From the NCBI GenBank assembly GCA_002284615.2, contig MU070701.1, positions 12,360-32,349 of the forward strand: a DNA stretch of 19,990 bases. Direction: 5' to 3'. The position numbers and the translations under genes were made by a program. This stretch comes from Dunaliella salina. Taxonomy: Eukaryota; Chlorophyta; Chlorophyceae; Chlamydomonadales; Dunaliellaceae. The notes beneath the pieces were generated by a model. The model saw only the letters and a list, made by a program, of their open reading frames with translations. It searched no databases and was not told the origin of the DNA. Below, piece by piece: positions 18,192 to 19,990 of the stretch (positions are counted from its first letter, which is position 1; each line of letters opens with the position of its first letter).

Positions 18192-18321
18192 CAGGATTTC
18201 TTACACGCCCCAGCGCTCATGCCCCTTGGGCTGTGCATTTGTGACCTTCCCAACTCCTGAGGAGGCGACTCTGGCTGCTGTGGGAAAGCACAAGCAGCAC
18301 CTTGGAGAGCGCTACATTGAG
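4245..18321 (+). CDS. Nine-exon gene for a triple quasi-RRM (hnRNP F/H-like) protein
   Basis: Joining 4245-4321, 4596-4646, 5112-5199, 5586-5655, 10140-10260, 12200-12348, 14016-14091, 16463-16510 and 18195-18321 gives 807 nt, exactly 269 codons without a stop. Every intron is GT-AG and every phase matches (2, 2, 0, 1, 2, 1, 2, 2). The protein holds three RRMs at about residues 5-90, 104-181 and 193-269. RRM2 and RRM3 carry qRRM signatures: LRGLSFDVT or LRGLPFNAT in strand 1, a Trp-Phe at the end of helix 1, WVGF or CAFVTF as RNP1, and KH...GxRYIE at the end. qRRM proteins of the hnRNP F/H family bind G-rich RNA and commonly act in splicing; that role is inferred here. The N-terminus and the 3' end are not settled. 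Confidence 0.85.
4596..4646 (+). CDS. Exon 2: RRM1, helix 1 end to strand 2
   Basis: After GCACAG the exon reads (W)FNNDESLGLSRPLTRD and ends AG|GTGGGC inside an Arg codon (phase 2). It aligns with exon 8 of RRM3 (FNDDANLQITPITPD then Arg) in sequence, length (51 against 48 nt) and both boundary phases. An alternative acceptor 63 nt upstream (TTTGCAG, exon start 4533) is also in frame and would insert 21 residues beginning DFLAAEG. The paralogous exon favours 4596. Confidence 0.75.
5112..5199 (+). CDS. Exon 3: RRM1 RNP1 segment
   Basis: After GTGTGCAG the exon completes the Arg codon and reads VEMLVHATRRPRVGNHAFV then HFFDAADAQK. GNHAFVHF is the RNP1 strand and DAADAQK begins helix 2. It ends AAAAG|GTGTGC in phase 0. 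A competing acceptor at 4853-4854 (TTCAG, exon start 4855) has the same phase and opens a long frame, but that frame carries a less convincing RNP1 and does not join exon 4. Confidence 0.75.
5473..5512 (+). repeat. Duplicated copy of the exon 4 acceptor region
   Basis: CTTGCCTCCACACCTCTCCAGGCCATG here parallels the true acceptor at about 5565-5591 (CTTGCCTTCACACTTCTCCAGGCCATG), 92 bp downstream. A third, weaker likeness (CGTGCCTTCACATTTCATGCAGGCC) lies at about 6058-6083. If the upstream AG were used, the frame would reach a TAA near 5543-5545, so use of this site would truncate the protein. Confidence 0.6.
5586..5655 (+). CDS. Exon 4: end of RRM1
   Basis: After a pyrimidine-rich acceptor (CACACTTCTCCAG) the exon reads AMSKHEQLFERSKVQIEPTT then RTS and ends G|GTGAGT in phase 1. 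It starts in phase 0, as exon 3 requires, and ends in phase 1, as exon 5 requires. SKHEQLF...VQIE matches the helix-2/strand-4 pattern KH...GxRYIE of the other two RRMs, with VQIE in place of RYIE. The joined codon G|TG gives Val, leading straight into RGLP of exon 5. Confidence 0.8.
5656..6250 (+). other. Start of intron 4, no recognised feature
   Basis: Intronic sequence from the donor GTGAGT to the left arm of the inverted repeat. Short frames only, apart from the weak third likeness of the exon 4 acceptor near 6058-6083. A small extra exon starting and ending in phase 1 could hide here, but none is convincing. Confidence 0.4.
6250..6965 (+). repeat. Dispersed repeat A, left arm (plus orientation)
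   Basis: This copy matches the reverse complement of about 8745-9293. Shared landmarks in order are AGCCAAAAT, AATTATT.GCCAAGC, GTGCTGAAAATGGCCTCCCA (which reads MASQAPSSSSNPLAR), GCCCAGGCATCC, TTTTGTTGCTCCCTCTCTCA or TTTTGTGGCTCCCTCTCTCA, and a CAG-rich end with TTCGAAT motifs. About 170 bp here (roughly 6570-6740, partly CAGCAG-rich) has no counterpart in the other arm. The MASQAPSSSS frame stops at 6478, so the copy is not coding as it stands. Confidence 0.75.
6975..8229 (+). repeat. Dispersed repeat B, copy 1 (intron 4)
   Basis: This matches 15130-16318 in the same orientation over about 1.2 kb with many small differences. Shared landmarks include GCTGAGCTGGTCC, GCATGTTTGCG, CTGCACCCCCAAGCCTGC, GGTGGCCTAT, GGCCTGGCCAGACCTCC, GCCTGAGCAGGGTCCCT and CATAGGATTGGGGGCCT. 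No frame is conserved between the copies. It ends where a TIR element begins at 8230, suggesting that element inserted at or in the repeat's edge. Confidence 0.75.
8230..8737. mobile_element. 508-bp element with perfect 17-bp TIRs
   Basis: CCATCAGCCAATCAAAC at 8230-8246 is the exact reverse complement of GTTTGATTGGCTGATGG at 8721-8737, and imperfect pairing continues inward (TGAAATATTGATTCC against the AATTAATATTTCA side). The interior is A/T-rich with TTCGAATT-type motifs and no transposase. A related segment (GAACTGGTCATGGAGCTACGGTAC near 8333) recurs at about 9305-9328. Likely a MITE; no certain target-site duplication seen. Confidence 0.6.
8745..9293 (-). repeat. Dispersed repeat A, right arm (minus orientation)
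   Basis: Reverse-complement partner of 6250-6965. On the minus strand it has a 140-codon frame from 9181 starting MLKMASQAPSSSSNPLARWL and ending in a polyalanine run encoded by the GCTGCT/CAGCAG stretch at 8768-8815. The plus copy breaks this frame early, so I treat the ORF as a repeat-borne frame and not a gene. It stays possible that the family derives from a coding exon. Together the arms could fold into a long hairpin inside intron 4. Confidence 0.7.
9294..10110 (+). other. Rest of intron 4, no recognised gene
   Basis: It includes a fragment at 9305-9328 (GAACTGGTCGTGGAGCTTCG) related to the TIR element interior, and a short duplication GTTGGATGTCTGCCACCC / GTTGGATGTTTGCCACCC at about 9543-9580. 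No exon with suitable phase and RRM content was found. Confidence 0.4.
10115..10139 (+). repeat. GCT/CTG repeat forming the exon 5 acceptor
   Basis: Seven GCT units followed by GCAG run directly into exon 5, so the CAG that ends the repeat is the 3' splice site. No other AG occurs between the TAA at 10061-10063 and this one. Read through, the repeat would encode polyalanine in frame with exon 5, but no upstream acceptor or ATG supports that reading. Confidence 0.8.
10140..10260 (+). CDS. Exon 5: first half of RRM2
   Basis: The exon completes the Val codon begun in exon 4 and reads RGLPGHNVFLRGLSFDV, then TAEEVAAWFNDLAG, then LSTPVTPD, ending inside an Arg codon at ACAG|GTGTGT (phase 2). NVFLRGLSFDVTAEEVAAWF is the strand 1-helix 1 unit of a quasi-RRM. 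Unlike RRM1 and RRM3, there is no intron in the Trp codon here. The exon is flanked on both sides by microsatellites. Confidence 0.88.
10261..10362 (+). repeat. (GT)n / mixed alternating purine-pyrimidine tract at the exon 5 donor
   Basis: The tract starts at the first intron base. It is mainly GT with a C at 10270, then GTGCGC-type units ending GTGCACGCGCGCACAC. About 100 bases alternate purine and pyrimidine almost without break, which is prone to Z-DNA, and the G/C-rich end is self-complementary. It supplies the donor GTGTGT and many neighbouring GT decoys. Confidence 0.9.
10363..12199 (+). other. Intron 5 body with small tandem repeats
   Basis: No exon is recognised. Visible structure includes two 29/30-bp units beginning AGAGATTGGCAG at 11222-11250 and 11251-11280. 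There is a duplicated segment TGCCACGATGGTAGAAGCAG / TGCCACGACGATAGAAGCAG at about 11795 and 11873. Two 45-bp units with period 64 (AAGTTGTGAGTCCAGGTCAG) lie at 11975-12019 and 12039-12083. The long minus-strand frame covering 11482-12429 overlaps exon 6 and is treated as its shadow. Intron 5 ends at CAAATGCAG. Confidence 0.5.
12200..12348 (+). CDS. Exon 6: second half of RRM2
   Basis: It completes Arg and reads VAMADVASMESTGLAWVGF, then PNPQEAAAASTKHTHMM, then GQRYIEILPAAST, ending ACCG|GTGAGG in phase 1. TGLAWVGF is RNP1, NPQEAAAASTKH is helix 2, and GQRYIEI is the signature strand-4 ending of hnRNP F/H-type RRMs. The last 22 nt plus the donor are repeated three times downstream in intron 6. 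Confidence 0.9.
12349..12796 (+). repeat. Three tandem copies of the exon 6 3' end with donor
   Basis: Units of about 115, 164 and 169 bp each end in a copy of the last 22 nt of exon 6 (12442-12463, 12606-12627, 12775-12796) followed by an intact GTGAGG. Each copy is preceded by CATCCAG, so each has a possible AG acceptor and a GT donor bounding a 22-nt microexon. Between copies the sequence is purine-rich (GGAAGGAAAGCAAAGG), with GAAAAGCTGCA shared. One or two microexons would shift the frame; all three (66 nt) would keep it. Confidence 0.8.
12797..13107 (+). repeat. Intron 6 segment with a 111-bp-period duplication
   Basis: CTGTTCATGTGGTCCCTGTT and its following 20 bases at 12856-12897 recur with differences at 12967-13007 (CTGTTCATGTGGCCCCTGTT, then AAAGCTCCAACAAAA). 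No exon seen. Confidence 0.6.
13108..13186 (+). pseudogene. Degenerate partial copy of exon 7 in intron 6
   Basis: This shares GTGGATAGCAACAGC (13125-13139) and GGCACTCCGAGGCCTGCCC (13156-13174) with exon 7, and also matches the bases just upstream of its acceptor (GCGCTGACATGC against GCGCTGGCATGC). The acceptor CAG is changed to CGAG. Eight extra bases after the ATG shift the frame, and the exon's second half and donor are missing. It is a relic of exon duplication and should not be spliced productively. Confidence 0.7.
13187..13873 (+). other. Intron 6, no recognised feature
   Basis: The long minus-strand frame through 12916-13686 has no recognisable family and overlaps the exon 7 relic. 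A CAGCAG-type patch near 13380-13430 loosely resembles part of repeat A. Confidence 0.4.
13874..14015 (+). repeat. About 43-bp tandem repeat running into the exon 7 acceptor
   Basis: Units start at 13874, 13910, 13953 and 13996, each with TGCCCTGCGCTGGCAT or a variant. The last, incomplete unit ends in GCATGCAG, which is the exon 7 acceptor. Confidence 0.65.
14016..14091 (+). CDS. Exon 7: start of RRM3
   Basis: It completes the Gly codon begun in exon 6 (G|GT) and reads VDSNSTMLALRGLPFNAT then MEDLCAW, ending TG|GTAAGG inside the Trp codon in phase 2. LALRGLPFNAT is the quasi-RRM strand 1 signature. The only phase-consistent acceptor is GCATGCAG at 14008-14015. The AACAG at 14026-14030 would break the frame. 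Confidence 0.87.
14092..14616 (+). other. Start of intron 7, no recognised feature
   Basis: Donor GTAAGG followed by sequence without a recognised exon or repeat partner in this window. Confidence 0.4.
14617..14862 (-). repeat. Dispersed repeat C, inverted copy in intron 7
   Basis: The reverse complement of this segment matches 18942-19182 at roughly 80 percent by eye, with landmarks TATTCAAAAA, CCTTTTTGGCACC, GTGCTGGATT, CTCACCAACCACTG, TTTGCAATGATATT, AAGGACTCCAAA, AATCACCCAA and GTGCAGTGGGTGGT. It also matches part of a third copy at 19409-19572. Confidence 0.8.
14882..15052 (+). repeat. Tandem duplication, 80 and 91 bp units
   Basis: Two adjacent units (14882-14961 and 14962-15052) share GGTTATTA, TTGGGAGTCAGAA, GCTGCAACAATGGTTACCCC and the ending CCCTCTG. 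The second unit has about 11 extra bases. Confidence 0.85.
15061..15090 (+). repeat. CCTGTAACC short tandem array
   Basis: Three 9-bp units (CCTGTAACC, CCTGTAACC, then CTTGTA) lie between the tandem duplication and repeat B. They are vaguely telomere-like but do not match a standard telomere repeat. Confidence 0.6.
15130..16318 (+). repeat. Dispersed repeat B, copy 2 (intron 7)
   Basis: Same orientation and order of landmarks as 6975-8229, without the TIR element that bounds copy 1. It includes an ambiguous stretch at 16214-16242. A 109-codon plus-strand frame near 15715-16044 is not conserved in copy 1, so it is not called as a gene. Confidence 0.75.
16214..16242. other. Low-quality, C-rich stretch with ambiguous bases
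   Basis: A run mixing C and N inside repeat B, probably a C-rich or variable tract that was poorly called or collapsed in assembly. The true length is uncertain. Confidence 0.9.
16463..16510 (+). CDS. Exon 8: RRM3, helix 1 end to strand 2
   Basis: After CATATAG it completes Trp and reads FNDDANLQITPITPD, ending CG|GTAAGT inside Arg in phase 2. This 48-nt exon is the paralogue of exon 2, with the same boundaries and phases, and the [LI]TxDR ending matches exon 5 as well. The donor GTAAGT is a perfect consensus. Confidence 0.85.
16604..17435 (+). repeat. G-rich satellite in intron 8, 22 repeats
   Basis: I count 22 copies of the core TTGTGAGGTGGA or close variants. Two types largely alternate: a short one continuing GGGTTCGAAGTGTGTGA, and a longer one continuing AGGTTGGTTTTAAGTTTTTG. 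This makes a dimer of about 70-75 bp. Later units contain losses and fusions (for example near 16840 and 17385). In RNA each unit carries GAGGUGGAGGG-type purine/G runs. Confidence 0.9.
17518..17601 (+). repeat. (TG)42 microsatellite, intron 8
   Basis: Pure, 84 nt, flanked by GCA on the left and AAAG on the right. Complementary to the CA tract at 18115-18187. Confidence 0.95.
17602..18114 (+). other. Intron 8 between the TG and CA tracts
   Basis: 513 nt with no recognised exon. A T-rich stretch, TTTGCATTTTTCTTT, just before the CA tract is the best polypyrimidine-like signal for exon 9, although it lies about 80 nt from the acceptor. Confidence 0.45.
18115..18187 (+). repeat. (CA)36 microsatellite abutting the exon 9 acceptor
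   Basis: 73 nt of pure CA end at 18187, followed by TCTGCAG and exon 9. It lies where the polypyrimidine tract would normally sit. Confidence 0.95.
18195..18321 (+). CDS. Exon 9: second half of RRM3
   Basis: It completes Arg and reads ISYTPQRSCPLGCAFVTF, then PTPEEATLAAVGKHKQHL, then GERYIE, with a possible donor GAG|GTGTGT at 18322. LGCAFVTF is RNP1 and GERYIE is the quasi-RRM signature ending. Without splicing, the frame continues VCALSRV and so on to a TGA at 18391-18393, which would end the protein at 292 residues. I see no polyadenylation signal soon after, so further exons beyond the window are possible. Confidence 0.85.
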
Positions 18322-18441
18322 GTGTGTGCACTGTCACGTGTGAAGGGTTCGTGCACATACAGGGGCATTGCATGCACGCTTGTGCTTGAGTGAAAAGGCA
18401 TGCGTGAGTGAAGGGGCATGCGCTTTAAATGCAAAGGAATG

Positions 18442-18443
<2 letters not shown>

Positions 18444-18527
<84 letters not shown>
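18444..18527 (+). repeat. (TG)42 microsatellite downstream of exon 9
   Basis: Pure, 84 nt, the same length and the same GCA / AAAG flanks as the tract at 17518-17601. Complementary to the CA tract upstream of exon 9. Confidence 0.95.
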
Positions 18528-18531
<4 letters not shown>

Positions 18532-18941
18532 TTACGTGTGTGGCTTCAAAAATTCTAGACATGCACCAGCGGCCTGAAATGGAGTCACTGCAAAGAAAGA
18601 GATGACATGGAACAATACATGTACCATGCGGGATTGGGCCCCCCAAAAATAGTGTGAAACTACGCACCAACAGTGCAGCCCTAAAATAGTTATTTTGCCA
18701 GAGGGGGGAACCTGGCCAATTTGCCAGAGATGCTCTTTCTTGCATTTCTTTATCAAATCTGACTATGCCAACCATTATTATTTACATTATAATTACTTGC
18801 ACCGAAAAATATAAAAATCAGGGGACCCCAGATCACTCTCCTGGCCTCAGATCACCCCAAAATGGCCCAAAGCTCCACCCTGGGACTATTTTTCACTCCA
18901 TTTTTTTTTGCATTTATAATCCCTATACATGCTGCAAACAT
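18528..18941 (+). other. No recognised feature
   Basis: Intron or 3' flank of the RRM gene. No exon, RNA gene or repeat partner identified. Confidence 0.4.
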
Positions 18942-19749
18942 GCTGCATATTCAAAAACGGGAATGAAGAAGGTAAAAAATGGCCTTTTTGGCACCCCTAG
19001 TGCTGGATTTTTTCTAAGGGAAATAGCTGGAGTTCTGTGTCTCACCAACCACTGTGTCTTTTCACTCCATATTCTTTGCAATGATATTTCTTTGGTATAA
19101 GGACTCCAAATCACCAAGAATCACCCAATTTAGTGCAGTGGGTGGTGAGATATGGAGTTCAGGTGGTGAAAACTAGGGTTCACGCCGCGGCTGATTAGGC
19201 ATGTGGGCCCAAATTGGCAATCCATAAACTCCAGTGCTATGGAAAGGGCCCAAATTGGCAATCCATATACTCCATTGCTATCTAAGGAAACCAGATTTGA
19301 AGATTGCTGGCTTGGGCACACCTATGCTAGGAGCATGCCAAAAACACCTAATTTTGGGCCTCAGCTTCCCCCCTCTGTTATTTTGCACAACCTCGCAGGG
19401 GCAAAGGGAAATGGCTGAAGTTCTGTATCTCACCAACCACTGAGTCTTTTCACTCCATATTCTTTGCAATGATATTTCTTTGGTACAAGGACTCCAAATC
19501 ATCAAGAATCACCCAATTTAGTGCAGTGGGTGGTGAGATATGGAGTTCAGGTGGTGAAAACTAGGGTTCACGCCGCGGCTGATTAGGCATGTGGGCCCAA
19601 ATTGGCAATCCATAAACTCCAGTGCTATCTAGGGAAACCAGATTTGAAGATTGCTGGCTTGGGCACACCTATGCTAGGAGCATGCCAAAAACACCTAGTT
19701 TTGGGCCTCAGCTTCCCCCCTCTGTTATTTTGCACAACCTCGCAGGGGC
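18942..19749 (+). repeat. Dispersed repeat C with a 388-bp tandem duplication
   Basis: The stretch from about 19021 (AAATAGCTGGAGTTCTGTGT) recurs from 19409 (AAATGGCTGAAGTTCTGTAT) and continues almost identically to CAACCTCGCAGGGGCAA at about 19749. The first unit has an internal 40-bp tandem duplication (GGGCCCAAATTGGCAATCCA at 19205 and 19248), which the second lacks. The first part is the inverse of 14617-14862. Confidence 0.88.
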
Positions 19750-19990
19750 AACCTTGACCACTTGTGCTCTCTTGCTGTCCGAAATGGTAATTTGCGCAAC
19801 CGCGCATCCTTGAAATGAATATAATTTTACGCGCACGTCACCACATAGGGCAAAAAATGTTTTTCATGCGCGGTGATGTGAATGTTGCATGGTATTGCTG
19901 TTGCTTGCTGCTGTTGATGTTGCTGCTGCTGCAGCAGCACAGGGACCATGCTCTTTGCTTGTTTGAGTGCACGCACGCACGCGCGCGCGC
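19750..19990 (+). other. CTG-rich stretch and alternating GC end
   Basis: TTGCTGCTGCTGCAG at about 19920-19934 resembles the exon 5 acceptor and could precede another exon. Following it in phase 0 the frame stays open (QHRDHALCLFEC), but there is no RRM content to support it. The window ends in ACGCACGCACGCGCGCGCGC, an alternating purine-pyrimidine run. Confidence 0.3.

Overview
This is a eukaryotic nuclear genome fragment. It shows canonical GT-AG introns, long pure dinucleotide microsatellites, 3' ends of LINE-like retroelements, MITE-like elements with perfect terminal inverted repeats, and several diverged dispersed repeats. There is no bacterial-style gene packing. The G/C-leaning third codon positions, many introns and abundant GT, CA and CTG repeats would fit a chlorophycean green alga (a Dunaliella-like genome is one possibility). 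That taxonomic call is an inference and not secure.

One gene can be rebuilt with confidence on the plus strand. Nine exons between about 4245 and 18321 join with matching intron phases at all eight junctions. Together they read a 269-codon open frame carrying three consecutive RNA-recognition motifs of the quasi-RRM (hnRNP F/H, GRSF1, ESRP, plant HRLP) type. RRM1 is built from exons 1-4, RRM2 from exons 5-6, and RRM3 from exons 7-9. The 5' end (exact start codon) and the 3' end (stop at 18391-18393, or further exons beyond the window) are open.

Layout: 1-614 is a satellite built on an octamer and its reverse complement. 615-2812 holds two 5'-truncated LINE tails, a (TTTTC)n tract and a 365-bp MITE-like element. 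2813-4244 has no recognised gene, apart from one doubtful minus-strand ORF and a possible promoter or leader. 4245-5655 is the compact RRM1 block. 5656-10139 is intron 4 (4.5 kb), holding an inverted pair of dispersed repeats, a third repeat related to one in intron 7, and a 508-bp TIR element. 10140-12348 carries RRM2. 12349-14015 is intron 6, with three tandem copies of the end of exon 6 and a broken copy of exon 7. 14016-18321 carries RRM3, interrupted by a 2.4-kb repeat-filled intron 7 and an intron 8 holding an 830-bp satellite plus GT and CA microsatellites. 18322-19990 holds a (GT)n tract, a 388-bp tandem duplication and CTG/GC repeats.

The most notable signal is how tightly simple repeats sit against the splice sites. 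Exon 5 lies between a GCT/CTG repeat that forms its 3' splice site and a GT tract that forms its 5' splice site. Exon 9 is directly preceded by (CA)36, with an 84-nt (TG)42 tract both upstream and downstream. The CA tract could therefore pair with either TG tract in the pre-mRNA, giving two mutually exclusive structures, one of which would loop out exon 9. This is a hypothesis read from sequence only.
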